Shown here one piece after another: positions 1 to 8,041 of a DNA stretch of 64,000 bases. Position numbers and translations under genes: made by a program. The stretch is from positions 977,001 to 1,041,000 of the forward strand of contig DATAJP010000003.1 of the NCBI GenBank assembly GCA_036262055.1, written 5' to 3'. The first letter of the stretch is position 1. Each line of letters opens with the position of its first letter. The notes under the pieces are model-generated. The model worked only from the letters and a program-made list of their open reading frames with translations. It made no database searches and was not told the origin of the DNA. Origin of the DNA: Ignavibacteria bacterium. GTDB taxonomy: Bacteria > Bacteroidota > Ignavibacteria > Tepidaquicellales > Tepidaquicellaceae.

Positions 1-63
1 AAAAAATGGCTGCTGGACTTTGAGAAAAAAACTAACTCGCTTTTTCCCAGTTCAAACGATTAA
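1..63 (+). CDS. possible C-terminal tail of a gene cut by the window edge
   Basis: Frame 1 is open from the first base to a TAA at 61-63 and reads KKWLLDFEKKTNSLFPSSND, which looks like an ordinary soluble C-terminus. It would overlap the 3' end of the convergent gene at 32-244 by about 30 bases. Only 20 codons are visible, so it could equally be chance; no function can be given. Confidence 0.25.
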   Translation, partial: KKWLLDFEKKTNSLFPSSND

Positions 64-244
64 TATCAATTTTATAATTGTTTTCATCTAATAATATATG
101 TGAGCCCGGTGCTTTTATATCAACATCTATTTCAGTCTTTTTATTAAACTGATTGTAGATCAGCCAGATGAAAAACAGAACTGCAATAAATATCAACGCC
201 ATGATGAATATTGATACACCCGATGATTTTGCTTCTTCTGCCAT
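32..244 (-). CDS. small single-pass membrane protein
   Basis: A 70-residue protein if it starts at the ATG at 244 (MAEEAKSSG). The frame continues upstream to 325, but that extension is not protein-like, so the inner ATG is preferred. Residues about 12-32 form one strongly hydrophobic helix (IFIMALIFIAVLFFIWLIY), followed by a basic NKK and a polar tail of about 35 residues, so the predicted topology is N-out or N-in with a single pass. It lies divergent from the YCII-like gene at 392. I do not recognise the family; size and layout resemble small accessory subunits of membrane complexes, but nothing in the sequence proves that. Confidence 0.6.
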   Translation of the reverse strand: MAEEAKSSGVSIFIMALIFIAVLFFIWLIYNQFNKKTEIDVDIKAPGSHILLDENNYKIDINRLNWEKAS

Positions 245-391
245 ATTATTGTTTTTAATTAGTTCATAATAATGTAAGGCAATTGGCAGACCAAACTTCA
301 CTGCTTTTTTCAGATAAAAATTCAATTTTTATTTACTAGTGAATATGACATATTGTCATGATTGTCAAACTTCTGAATTTTAAATAATATT

Positions 392-733
392 ATGTCTCAA
401 GAAAATCCTTTCCGTGTAGTTTATGCGTTAATTTGGAAATCAAATAAACCTGATGATGAGTTCGACTCAACTGAATTCGAATGCAGAATCCCACGTTTAA
501 TGGAATGGCTGAAAGACTTGAAGAAAAAAGGCAAGCTCGTTGCATGCGGAGGAGGCGGGTTTGAGAACCACGCGGGCGGATTAACGCTAATAAATGCCGA
601 CAGCATAGAAGAAGCGCAGCAGTTAAGCAATGGCACTCCAATGAATGAAATCGGCACAACCGAAATTATGGTCTGGGATGTTTATTACGCCGATATATCC
701 GAAAAGAAACAGGAAAAAACTTTAGAATCTTAA
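392..733 (+). CDS. YCII-related protein
   Basis: A 113-residue soluble protein of the alpha/beta ferredoxin-like YCII (DUF1330-like) type. The fold is suggested by the N-terminal strand (FRVVYALIW), a helix with LMEWLKDLKKKGKL, a glycine-rich strand (ACGGGGFENHAGGLTLI) and the characteristic 'ADSIEEAQQL' helix followed by a strand ending in the VWDVYYAD segment. Members are small enzymes or binding proteins of mostly unknown substrate. The ATG follows a TTTAAATAATATT stretch without a Shine-Dalgarno box. It is 9 bases upstream of the nitrobindin-like gene and probably the first gene of a four-gene run to 1895. Confidence 0.7.
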   Translation: MSQENPFRVVYALIWKSNKPDDEFDSTEFECRIPRLMEWLKDLKKKGKLVACGGGGFENHAGGLTLINADSIEEAQQLSNGTPMNEIGTTEIMVWDVYYADISEKKQEKTLES

Positions 734-742
734 TATTAATAA

Positions 743-1216
743 ATGCCTGACTTAAAAGAATCTATAGATAAATTAAATTTTCTTCTCGGCAAGTGGGAAG
801 GTTTCGGAGCAGTTCAATATCCAACTATAGAAGGATGCGAATATAGAGAAGAATTAATTTTTGAAACTAATAATTGCGAACCGCTTATAACATATATCCA
901 AAAAACTTTTTATAAAAAAAATAATTTGCCGCTTCATTCTGAAAGCGGGTATATTTTCAGCAAGGAAGACGGAAGTTATGAAATGAACAATGTCCAGAAC
1001 AACGGAAGATTTGAATGGATGAAAGGCACACTTGAAAACTCAGGCAATAAAAATATTTTAACGTTTGAGTATAAAAATGTTTATAATGATGAAAGAATTG
1101 TAAGAACGCAAAGAATATTTGAAGTGAAAGACAATACATTGAATTATTTTGGAAACATGCAGACGCAAAAAGTTGATTTTCAAAATCATTTAACAGCAAA
1201 GCTTGTCAGAGTTTAA
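743..1216 (+). CDS. nitrobindin-like heme-binding beta-barrel protein (THAP4/FABP-like)
   Basis: 157 residues. The N-terminal segment FLLGKWEGFGAVQYP matches the G-x-W-x-G-x-G signature that opens nitrobindins and related FABP-like ten-stranded barrels (PF08768). The rest is alternating strands (YREELIFET, ESGYIFSKEDG, GTLENSGNKNILTFEY) as expected for the barrel. Family members bind heme b and can react with nitric oxide and peroxynitrite. I cannot see the axial histidine with certainty: the usual C-terminal H is best matched by NHLTAKLVRV. The 3' end overlaps the TTG start of the DCC-family gene by 14 bases, which implies co-translation. Confidence 0.7.
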   Translation: MPDLKESIDKLNFLLGKWEGFGAVQYPTIEGCEYREELIFETNNCEPLITYIQKTFYKKNNLPLHSESGYIFSKEDGSYEMNNVQNNGRFEWMKGTLENSGNKNILTFEYKNVYNDERIVRTQRIFEVKDNTLNYFGNMQTQKVDFQNHLTAKLVRV

Positions 1217-1619
1217 ACCTTATAACAAACCAATATTGTTATACGACGGCGTTTGCAATCTTTGCAACTGGATTGTGAAGTTCACGATCCAGCGTGACAA
1301 AACGGGAAAGTTTATGTATGCTGCATTGCAAAAAGAAAAAGGTCAGGAGATTCTGAAACACTTTGGATTAATTACTCAGGACTTTGATTCATTTGTTATG
1401 GTTGTAGGTGATAAGTATTACACAAAATCTTCGGCTGCGCTTCAGGCAATGAAAATAATGGGCGGAATGTGGAGTTTGCTTTATGCTTTTATAATTATCC
1501 CAAAGCCAATGCGTGATTTTTTTTATAACTTGATTGCAAAAAACCGTTATAGAATGTTTGGAAAACAGGAAAGCTGCCTGCTTCCGAGACCTGAATGGAA
1601 AGAACGTTTTCTTGATTAA
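1203..1619 (+). CDS. DCC-family thiol-disulfide oxidoreductase (DUF393)
   Basis: 138 residues from a TTG start that overlaps the previous gene. The N-terminal LLYDGVCNLCNWIVKF is the hallmark DGxCxLC motif of the DCC family, a thioredoxin-like fold with a CxxC-type redox pair (C-N-L-C). The middle (MYAALQKEKGQEIL) and the later SSAALQAMKIMGGMW segment also follow the family pattern, and the C-terminal RYRMFGKQESCLLP segment carries the usual second cysteine region. The physiological substrate of the family is not established. Preceded by a heme-barrel gene and followed by a small lipoprotein in the same direction. Confidence 0.88.
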   Translation: MSEFKPYNKPILLYDGVCNLCNWIVKFTIQRDKTGKFMYAALQKEKGQEILKHFGLITQDFDSFVMVVGDKYYTKSSAALQAMKIMGGMWSLLYAFIIIPKPMRDFFYNLIAKNRYRMFGKQESCLLPRPEWKERFLD

Positions 1620-1628
1620 TTAAAAATA

Positions 1629-1895
1629 ATGAAATACATTTCAATTTTAATTACAGGATTGATTTTGATTTCTTGCGGGAAACAAGAGCAAAAGGGGTGG
1701 TCAGATTTGAACAAGAAAGAATATCATTCCGAATGCATTGAATTTTCAAAAGCAAGTTTTGATAATGATACGAATAAAGCTTCGGGTTATTGTGATTGTG
1801 TTTTGGAGAAAGTAATGACCCGATATCCGGATTATAGTATGATACTTAGGATGACTCCCGCGGAAAAAGAAAAATATTTTTTTATTTGTAAATAA
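1629..1895 (+). CDS. small cysteine-rich lipoprotein
   Basis: 88 residues with a lipoprotein signal (basic MKY, hydrophobic ISILITGLILIS, lipobox L-I-S-C at residue 16). The mature part has four further cysteines (ECIEF, YCDCVLEKVM and the last ICK), suggesting disulfides in the periplasm. The segment GYCDCVLEKVMTRYPDY is similar in style to many small FCB lipoproteins that carry a Y-C-x-C helix. Function unknown. Last gene of the run that begins at 392 and convergent with kdsC, 12 bases away. Confidence 0.7.
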   Translation: MKYISILITGLILISCGKQEQKGWSDLNKKEYHSECIEFSKASFDNDTNKASGYCDCVLEKVMTRYPDYSMILRMTPAEKEKYFFICK

Positions 1896-1907
1896 TTTTT
1901 GGTATAA

Positions 1908-2438
1908 TTAAGAAGGCAATTTCACAATCGGTGGGATTAACCCCTTAGCTCTCAGAATAATATCAATTATTTCCCTCACACATCCCTCTCCGCCGTTTTT
2001 ATTGCAGACTAAATCGACATGGTCTTTCACAATCTCTATTGCGCTTTGCGGACAGGAAGAAAATCCAACCTGCTGTAACAATGGAATGTCAAATTCATCA
2101 TCGCCTATAAAAGCAAATGCCTCATTTGGAAGATTGTAAAGTTTTTTTAATTCCTCGAAAGGAACACATTTATCCTCCACATGCTCATATAAATGTTCAA
2201 TCCCGAGACGGTCAACACGCATTTTGTTCACAGGCGACCCTCTCCCGCTGATGATTGCAAATTTAATTCCCAGGCTTCGCGCCCGTGTTATGCCATAGCC
2301 GTCATGAGTATGAAAAATTTTTATTTCATCGCCCGCTGATGTATAAATGATATTTCCGTTAGTAAGACACCCGTCCATATCCATCAAAATCACTTCGATT
2401 TTTTTAAGCTCTTCTAACTTATCTTGATTTAGATGCAT
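1908..2438 (-). CDS. kdsC: 3-deoxy-D-manno-octulosonate 8-phosphate phosphatase (KdsC type, HAD family)
   Basis: 176 residues, the usual KdsC length with no cap domain. HAD motif I is DMDGCLTNG (Asp20 nucleophile, Asp22 acid/base); motif II is IISGR around residue 63, followed by the R-x-x-x-LGIEHLYE segment typical of KdsC; motif III/IV is IGDDEFDIPLL with Asp113-Asp114. The enzyme removes phosphate from KDO-8-P during lipopolysaccharide inner-core synthesis in the cytoplasm and works as a tetramer. The canonical DVDGVLTDG is changed to DMDGCLTNG, so activity on another acidic sugar phosphate remains possible. Its 5' end overlaps nth by 20 bases; together with the heptosyltransferase-like gene at 36324 it supports an LPS-bearing outer membrane. 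Confidence 0.85.
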   Translation of the reverse strand: MHLNQDKLEELKKIEVILMDMDGCLTNGNIIYTSAGDEIKIFHTHDGYGITRARSLGIKFAIISGRGSPVNKMRVDRLGIEHLYEHVEDKCVPFEELKKLYNLPNEAFAFIGDDEFDIPLLQQVGFSSCPQSAIEIVKDHVDLVCNKNGGEGCVREIIDIILRAKGLIPPIVKLPS

Positions 2439-3105
2439 CTTTCTTTTTTCTTTCAGGCATTACAATGTATGCGGAAGGACAAATATCATTTAAAAAACAA
2501 ACAGGGCATTTCGGATAACGCGCATCGCAGATTACCCTTCCATGCTCGCTGAGCTCAACGGAAAATCTGAACTGCTTATCGGGTGGAATTAATTTTTTAT
2601 ATTCTTTTTCAATTTTATCACCTACCGTCTGATCTGTTAATCCAAGACGTCCGCCCACTCTTATAACATGTGTATCTACAATTATTACATCTTTTACTCC
2701 AAAAATATTTCCGAGAATAACACTTGCAGATTTTCTTCCGACACCAGGAAGTGAAACTAATTCCGGCATAGTACTGGGAACTTTCCCTCCAAAATTTTCG
2801 ATAAGAGCTTTACAGCATCCGATTACAAGTCTTGCTTTATTGGCAAAAAAATTTATCAGCTTTATGTCATCACGGAATTTTGCCTCACCTGCCTTTAGAA
2901 TATCTTGGGGAGTTTTATATTTCTCTTTATACAATGGACCCATTACTTTATTTACCAGCACATCTCTGCACTGGGCAGCAAGTATAGTTGAAATTAAAAG
3001 CTGAAAAGCGTTTTTATAATCAAGATGAACTTTTGCATCGGGATAATGCTCTGATAAGCGTTTAGTTACGATATCTGCCTGTTTTTGTCTGTCTTTTACC
3101 AGCAT
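2419..3105 (-). CDS. nth: endonuclease III
   Basis: 228 residues. Helix-hairpin-helix LPGVGRKSA at 119-127 contains the catalytic lysine (Lys125), and VDTHVIRVGGRLGL carries the catalytic Asp144. Four C-terminal cysteines at 193, 200, 203 and 209 have the exact CX6CX2CX5C spacing of the [4Fe-4S] cluster. The protein is a bifunctional DNA glycosylase/AP lyase that removes oxidised pyrimidines. A short basic tail (PERKKKDASKSR) extends past the cluster and overlaps the start of kdsC. Divergent from the porin gene across a 173-base intergenic stretch. Confidence 0.95.
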   Translation of the reverse strand: MLVKDRQKQADIVTKRLSEHYPDAKVHLDYKNAFQLLISTILAAQCRDVLVNKVMGPLYKEKYKTPQDILKAGEAKFRDDIKLINFFANKARLVIGCCKALIENFGGKVPSTMPELVSLPGVGRKSASVILGNIFGVKDVIIVDTHVIRVGGRLGLTDQTVGDKIEKEYKKLIPPDKQFRFSVELSEHGRVICDARYPKCPVCFLNDICPSAYIVMPERKKKDASKSR

Positions 3106-3278
3106 AATTCCGCAATACTACGGTTTTTTATATAAAACTTAAAGTTAAAATTTTATTTATGACCTAAATCATTTTTTAGGGCTTTTAAAATTTGTAATTT
3201 TATTTACAATTTATTAACAATCTATTTACAGTTTAGTTATTATTAATTTATAATCTGCATTACCTAAATAATATAAAA

Positions 3279-4358
3279 ATGAAAAAAATTTACTTTTTGC
3301 TAATGTTTGTTTTTTTGTTTGCTGTAAATTCAACTGCTCAAATTTCCGGAAAATTTTCAGGATACATGTTTGGAGACTATTATTATAATGTCGAAAGAGA
3401 TACCGGCATTGCAAATATTCCTGATGTTGCAATTGGCGGAGCAAGAGACCTCAACGGCTTTGAGTTCAGAAGGATTTATCTGACTTATGATAATGAAATA
3501 TCATCGAACTTCAGTGCAAGAGTTAGATTGGAAGCTGACCAGATTGCAAGCACAAGCGATGGCAAAATTGGGGTTTTTATTAAAGACGCATATGTTGTCT
3601 GGAAAAATGTTTTTGAAGGCAGCAACCTTATCTTTGGCATGCAGCCCTCTCCATCTTTTGAAGTTTCAGAATCATTCTGGGGATTCAGATTTATTGAAAA
3701 AACAATAATGGACCTGCGAGGTATTACTCCATCCCGCGATATTGCAATAGCTCTGAGAGGAAGATTTGACAAAGAAGAAAAATTAAGATACTGGGTGATG
3801 TTCGGAAACGGCTCAGGTGTCAGACCTGAAACTGATAAATACAAAAGATTTTATTCCTGGCTTCAGTATTCACCTTCAAAGGATTTTACTTTTACATTAT
3901 ATGCTGACTATAACTTCCGCCCCAAAATTACGAGCCCTATTGCTCCCGGAACAACTGTACCAAATAGCGACTATACTGTAACTGCATTTGCAGGCTATGC
4001 CAACAAAGATGTTTATTCTTTCGGAATAGAAGCGTTTCAAAATTTCAGAGAAAATGGGTTTGTTGAAAATGGCCAGCTTAAAACACTTATGAAAACAGGG
4101 GTTTCGGTTTCGGCTACTTACTTTTTTTCAAAACAATATTCTCTTATGGGAAGATATGATTATTTTAATCCTGCTATGAATAACGATGCTGTAAAACGCC
4201 AGAGAAATTTGTTCATAACAAGTTTTAATTATAAACCTGTCGATAAGCTTATACTCAGTCCGAACTTAATTATCGAGACATATCAGACAACCGAAACCGG
4301 AAGGGTTATTAAACCTTCAGTAACAGGAAGATTTACCGTGAATTATACTTTTTTATAA
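3279..4358 (+). CDS. outer-membrane porin (phosphate-selective porin O/P-like barrel)
   Basis: 359 residues with a Sec signal peptide (MKKIYFLLMFVFLFAVNSTAQ). The mature protein alternates amphipathic strands (NGFEFRRIYLTYDNEISSNF, ARVRLEADQ, GVFIKDAYVVWKN, NLIFGMQPSPSFEVSE) and ends in an aromatic strand (GRFTVNYTFL) as required for BAM recognition. The F-E-F-R-R-I/A-Y pattern with a following 'WKN...IFGMQPTP' segment is typical of porin O/P and 'FEFRRAY' porins. The specificity cannot be read from sequence. It is preceded by a 173-base spacer with A/T-rich promoter-like DNA and followed by a dRS3-like palindrome. Confidence 0.75.
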   Translation: MKKIYFLLMFVFLFAVNSTAQISGKFSGYMFGDYYYNVERDTGIANIPDVAIGGARDLNGFEFRRIYLTYDNEISSNFSARVRLEADQIASTSDGKIGVFIKDAYVVWKNVFEGSNLIFGMQPSPSFEVSESFWGFRFIEKTIMDLRGITPSRDIAIALRGRFDKEEKLRYWVMFGNGSGVRPETDKYKRFYSWLQYSPSKDFTFTLYADYNFRPKITSPIAPGTTVPNSDYTVTAFAGYANKDVYSFGIEAFQNFRENGFVENGQLKTLMKTGVSVSATYFFSKQYSLMGRYDYFNPAMNNDAVKRQRNLFITSFNYKPVDKLILSPNLIIETYQTTETGRVIKPSVTGRFTVNYTFL

Positions 4359-4368
4359 TTACTGAGAA

Positions 4369-4394
4369 GTCATTCCCGCGGAGGCGGGAATCCC
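4369..4394. repeat. dispersed GTCATTCCCGCG-type palindrome, copy 1
   Basis: Inverted arms ATTCCCGC / GCGGGAAT with the ATTCCC-N8-GGGAAT layout also seen in Neisseria dRS3 elements. It sits between the 3' ends of the convergent porin and agmatinase genes, where it could also act as a bidirectional terminator. Related copies are at 6652, 16991 and 41646. Confidence 0.8.
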
Positions 4395-4395
4395 A

Positions 4396-5277
4396 TTACA
4401 AAAAATAATTCAGCATCTTATAAATGAGTTTCGCAGTTAAAAAATCCGGAAAAGAAAAGTCTTTGCGCGGCGAGAGTTCAACAACGTCGAAGCCAACGAC
4501 TTTTCTTTTTTGTGAGAGTTTTTTGAAAAGTTTTACTGTTTCATCCCAATAAAATCCCTGAGGTTCGGGAGTGCCTGTCGAAGGCATTATCGAAGGGTCA
4601 AGAAAATCCACATCGAAAGTTATATAAACATTTTCTTTAAGTGAGTCTATAATTTTGTTATCCCAGTCATAACCGTATTTTCCGTTACGAATTTCATAAG
4701 CATAAAAAGTTTTTATTCCTTTTTCTTTGATGAAATTATATTCGGCTTTGCATTGTGCGCGAATACCAACTTGCACAATATCAGTTGTAAATTCTGATAC
4801 TCTCGCCGCAAAGCTTGCATGAGAATACTTTGAGCCCTCATACTCATCACGCAAATCAGAATGCGCATCAAAATGTAAAATCGATAAATTCTGATAGCTG
4901 TCATAATGCGCCTGAATCGGTGCAGTCGAAATCGAATGTTCGCCGCCAAGAGTAACCACAAACTTTCCATCATCAATAAGCTTTTTAACATGCTTGTAAA
5001 TATGCTCTAATGCCTTTGTACCGGTTTTATTTTTGAAATCAAGCTCTTTCAATGAACAAATGCCAAGTTCAAAACAAAGCTCGCGGTTCATTTCTTCATC
5101 AAAAAACTCTACATAATGCGATGCATCAAGAATCGCCATCGGTCCTTTTGCAGTTCCTTTTCCATATGAAGTCGTTGCTTCATAAGGCGCAGGCAAAATT
5201 GCTATCTTCGAGTTTTCATAATTTGAATACTCTTCTTCTATTGCAAGAAAATTTTTCTTTATACCGTAATATTTCAT
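4396..5277 (-). CDS. speB: agmatinase / arginase-family ureohydrolase
   Basis: 293 residues. All the binuclear manganese motifs of the ureohydrolase family are present: GGEHSIS, LHFDAHSDLRDEYEG and TFDVDFLDPSIMPSTGTPEPQG. The D-L-R-D-x-Y-x-G-S-K-Y-SHA segment after the DAHxD motif is typical of agmatinases rather than arginases. The reaction gives putrescine and urea from agmatine. No obvious partner gene (arginine decarboxylase) is adjacent; the upstream gene in the same direction is dnaX, 18 bases away. The exact substrate (agmatine, guanidinobutyrate, formiminoglutamate) is an inference. Confidence 0.88.
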   Translation of the reverse strand: MKYYGIKKNFLAIEEEYSNYENSKIAILPAPYEATTSYGKGTAKGPMAILDASHYVEFFDEEMNRELCFELGICSLKELDFKNKTGTKALEHIYKHVKKLIDDGKFVVTLGGEHSISTAPIQAHYDSYQNLSILHFDAHSDLRDEYEGSKYSHASFAARVSEFTTDIVQVGIRAQCKAEYNFIKEKGIKTFYAYEIRNGKYGYDWDNKIIDSLKENVYITFDVDFLDPSIMPSTGTPEPQGFYWDETVKLFKKLSQKRKVVGFDVVELSPRKDFSFPDFLTAKLIYKMLNYFL

Positions 5278-5295
5278 TTATTTATAATTGTGTAA

Positions 5296-6630
5296 TTAAT
5301 GCCCCGTATTGCTATTATATTCAACCACGTCAAAAAGGTCTTTTAATTTTTTAAGTAAAACCTCTTCCTTTGGTGGTTCGTTTTGTATTTGCGGTTGATT
5401 CGTGTGTTGAACTTGTTCTTTTGGTCGTGAGTTCTCTGAAAACTTCATCACATTCCCTGAATTACCCGTCTTCAAAGTTTTTTTTTTAATCTCATCGAGT
5501 CCTTCAATAAGCTTATTTACGTCAACTACTTCCTGATTAACCCGGCAAAGTTCAATTAATAATGCTTCCAAAAATATTTTCTGGTTATACGAAAACTTAA
5601 ATCTTTGTTCAGACTCAAATAAAATCTTAAGTAGTCTCAGAACCTGCTCTGCCGAAAATTTTTCAGAATGCTCCTGATAGTTTTTCTTTACTAAATCAGT
5701 TTCATCAAGCAAATCTGCATTACCGGCTGATTTTAAAATCAAAATATTTCTGAAATGCTCTGTCAATCCTGTATAAAAGCTTTGCATGTCAAAACCCTTG
5801 TTGACCAATTCATTAAAATAATCTATTAAGTTTTTTGAATCTGCCTGAACAATGTAATCTGATAATTTAAAGTAAACGTTTTTATCAGGAAGATTTAAAA
5901 ACTCTTTAAGTTCTGAATATTTTATGTTATCACCGCAGAAAGAAATTGCCATATCGAACACACCCAGTGCATCACGCAATGCGCCATCGCCTAATCTCGC
6001 AATATTAAATAACGACTCATCATCAATCTTAACTTTTCTTTCCTTTGCAACGTGCTTAAGAGACTGAATTATCTCATCAATTTTAAACCTGCTTAAGATA
6101 AATCTCTGGCATCTGCTTGTTATGGTTTGAGGAATTTTTTCAGGATTTGTCGTTGCAAGAATAAAAATTAAATATGCCGGCGGTTCTTCGAGAATTTTCA
6201 AAAGCGCATTGAATGCCTGAATCGTTAACATATGAACTTCATCGACAATGAAGAATTTATATTTTCCTTTTAATGGATAAAACTTTGCAGCATCCTGAAT
6301 AGCGCGAACGTCATCTATGCCGCGGTTCGACGCAGCGTCAAGCTCGAATATGTCGGGATGAACTCCCGCAGTTATCTCAATACAGCTTTCGCATTTATTG
6401 CACGGCTCAAATTCATTCGGCTTACGGTTAAGGCAGTTCAATGCCTTTGCAAAAATTCTCGCAAGAGTAGTTTTCCCCGTTCCGCGAGGACCGCAGAATA
6501 AATATGCATGTGCAATTTTTCCGCTTTTGATTGCATTCTTTAAAGTATCGGTCGTGAATTTTTGTGAAATTACATCCGAAAACTTCTGTGGCCTGAACTC
6601 TCTCGCACTTACTTTAAACTCGTTACTCAA
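5296..6630 (-). CDS. dnaX: DNA polymerase III subunit gamma/tau
   Basis: 444 residues from a TTG start. The clamp-loader AAA+ core is complete: Walker A GPRGTGKTT at 47-55, zinc-binding CNKCESC with Cys77, 80 and 83 (first Cys near 66), Walker B DEVH at 130-133, and the sensor/arginine-finger segment TSRCQRF at 171-177. Domain III follows with GDGALRDALGVFD. The C-terminal part is short: about 90 residues of low-complexity linker (Pro, Gln, Asn) and a last helix LLKKLKDLFDVVEYN, so the tau-specific polymerase- and helicase-binding domains are absent or reduced. The protein loads the beta clamp at the replication fork. Confidence 0.93.
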   Translation of the reverse strand: MSNEFKVSAREFRPQKFSDVISQKFTTDTLKNAIKSGKIAHAYLFCGPRGTGKTTLARIFAKALNCLNRKPNEFEPCNKCESCIEITAGVHPDIFELDAASNRGIDDVRAIQDAAKFYPLKGKYKFFIVDEVHMLTIQAFNALLKILEEPPAYLIFILATTNPEKIPQTITSRCQRFILSRFKIDEIIQSLKHVAKERKVKIDDESLFNIARLGDGALRDALGVFDMAISFCGDNIKYSELKEFLNLPDKNVYFKLSDYIVQADSKNLIDYFNELVNKGFDMQSFYTGLTEHFRNILILKSAGNADLLDETDLVKKNYQEHSEKFSAEQVLRLLKILFESEQRFKFSYNQKIFLEALLIELCRVNQEVVDVNKLIEGLDEIKKKTLKTGNSGNVMKFSENSRPKEQVQHTNQPQIQNEPPKEEVLLKKLKDLFDVVEYNSNTGH

Positions 6631-6651
6631 TTATATAATTATTTTCCAAGT

Positions 6652-6676
6652 GTCATTCCCGCGAAGGCGGGAATCC
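6652..6676. repeat. dispersed GTCATTCCCGCG-type palindrome, copy 2
   Basis: GTCATTCCCGCGAAGGCGGGAATCC with arms ATTCCCGC / GCGGGAAT (one pair differs). It lies upstream of dnaX and is followed 31 bases later by an unrelated palindrome. Confidence 0.8.
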
Positions 6677-6707
6677 AAACAAAAATGATTCTAAAAATTC
6701 AGAACGT

Positions 6708-6732
6708 TGACCCTGAATCAAGTTCAGGGTGA
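6708..6732. repeat. dispersed palindrome ACCCTGAA/TTCAGGGT
   Basis: ACCCTGAA (6710-6717) and TTCAGGGT (6723-6730) are perfect 8-base inverted arms around a 5-base loop, embedded in TGACCCTGAATCAAG and AGTTCAGGGTGACA. It lies in the short gap between the stop of the BNR-repeat gene and the start of dnaX, next to palindrome copy 2. The same sequence style occurs as dispersed repeats in many genomes; only one copy is in this window. Confidence 0.6.
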
Positions 6733-6742
6733 CATATTATTT

Positions 6743-8041
6743 TCAAAATTGTTCTTTCCAGAAAATTATCGACAACTTTTCATTATCCATCCGTGTCCAT
6801 ACGCAGGCAACCAGACCATTCAACACATCTATATCAATATAATCACCAAAGAAAATTCTTTTAACAGGAATAAATGGCGAATCGCTAATCATCATATTTT
6901 CAAAAGTCTCCCCGCCATCTTTGCTAACTGCAAGCACAACATCCGTCTGGTTATCATCATACCTTCTTCTGTCATAAAACAAAACATAAATATATCCTGT
7001 TGCAGGGTCAACTGAAAAATTACTCATAAACTGTTCTTTGCCGTTACCAAGTTCATCATTGTTCACTCGAACCGGTTCTCCCCATGTTGCTCCCTCATCA
7101 GTTGATTTTACAATAAAAACATCATGGTCTCCGTTTCTTTCATCAGAAAAATTAATATATATTGTTCCATTATATTTGCTGTTTGAAATATCACACGCAG
7201 TAAACGGCAAGCCATTGCATCTGTATAATCCCGGAATATCATATGCCCATCCGCCTACCTGATTGCAAACCCAAACATCTTTATTAAAAGTCATTCCTCC
7301 GTCAAGTGATTTATCAAATTCTATTCCTCTCGGTCCAGCCCACGCCACATAAACTTGACCTTCGGGTCCGACACAAGATACTGCGCCTTCAACCGTCGAG
7401 TCACCATCCTTAGAATCACCACCTAAATCAGAAATCCTTATCGGATATGTAAATGACGTTCCTAAATTTGTCGAACGTGAAAATAAAATTATACTGCTGT
7501 CTTTTGGATTTTTGCTTTCATATTTATCAAACTGCGTCCAGCTTACATATAAATTATTTTTAAACGGAGAATTTGTAACATCCGAAGTTATCCATTCTTT
7601 ATCCTGAAACGGTTCGTTACCTTCACCGTAAATTTTATGACTGTCCGACCATGTTACTCCGCCGTCGGTTGATTTTGCCCAGTAAATTCCTGTTTTATTA
7701 AACGGACCCAAATGTGTATAGTAAGCATTACCCATTGCATCAAAATAAACAACAGGGTCGCCATATACAATTGGTCCCGGAAGTTTGCCTTCCGTCCACG
7801 TTGCACCACCGTCAAATGTATAATAATAAAAATCAATGTTTGCTGCTGCAAGAATGTTCAAAGGATTAGTGGGATTTATGGTAATTGCCGGCTCTTCGGG
7901 TTCAAAAATCGTTCGCGATTTATTAACAGTAATATTTTTATATTGGGAAAATGCATTGCTTGCAAGAAAACAAAAAAAGAAAAAAAGTGTAACCGAAAGC
8001 TTCAGCTTTCGCTGTTTATAAATCCCATTTATCAAACTCAT
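6743..8041 (-). CDS. secreted BNR-repeat (sialidase-like) protein
   Basis: About 432 residues from the ATG at 8041. Several BNR/Asp-box motifs are visible (TFDGGATW, STDGGVTW, SLDGGMTF, STDEGATW, SKDGGETF), so the protein should form a beta-propeller like sialidases and other exo-acting glycan hydrolases. A signal peptide with n-region KQRKLK and h-region LSVTLFFFFCFLASNA ends at AFSQ. The start is uncertain: the basic n-region is encoded by a palindrome (7994-8011), and the only nearby ATGs lie inside the 3' end of the adjacent transposase gene, suggesting that the original 5' end was replaced by the insertion. No type IX sorting domain is present, and Asp-box propellers without further catalytic residues can be non-enzymatic. 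Confidence 0.75.
   Translation of the reverse strand: MSLINGIYKQRKLKLSVTLFFFFCFLASNAFSQYKNITVNKSRTIFEPEEPAITINPTNPLNILAAANIDFYYYTFDGGATWTEGKLPGPIVYGDPVVYFDAMGNAYYTHLGPFNKTGIYWAKSTDGGVTWSDSHKIYGEGNEPFQDKEWITSDVTNSPFKNNLYVSWTQFDKYESKNPKDSSIILFSRSTNLGTSFTYPIRISDLGGDSKDGDSTVEGAVSCVGPEGQVYVAWAGPRGIEFDKSLDGGMTFNKDVWVCNQVGGWAYDIPGLYRCNGLPFTACDISNSKYNGTIYINFSDERNGDHDVFIVKSTDEGATWGEPVRVNNDELGNGKEQFMSNFSVDPATGYIYVLFYDRRRYDDNQTDVVLAVSKDGGETFENMMISDSPFIPVKRIFFGDYIDIDVLNGLVACVWTRMDNEKLSIIFWKEQF
7994..8011. repeat. hairpin bounding the REP-associated transposase (3' side)
   Basis: CGAAAGCT, TC loop, AGCTTTCG: perfect 8-base arms. It begins four bases after the transposase stop codon on the minus strand. 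It has the same geometry (8-base arms, 2-base loop, outer CGAA/TTCG) as the hairpin on the other side at 8494-8511. Confidence 0.8.
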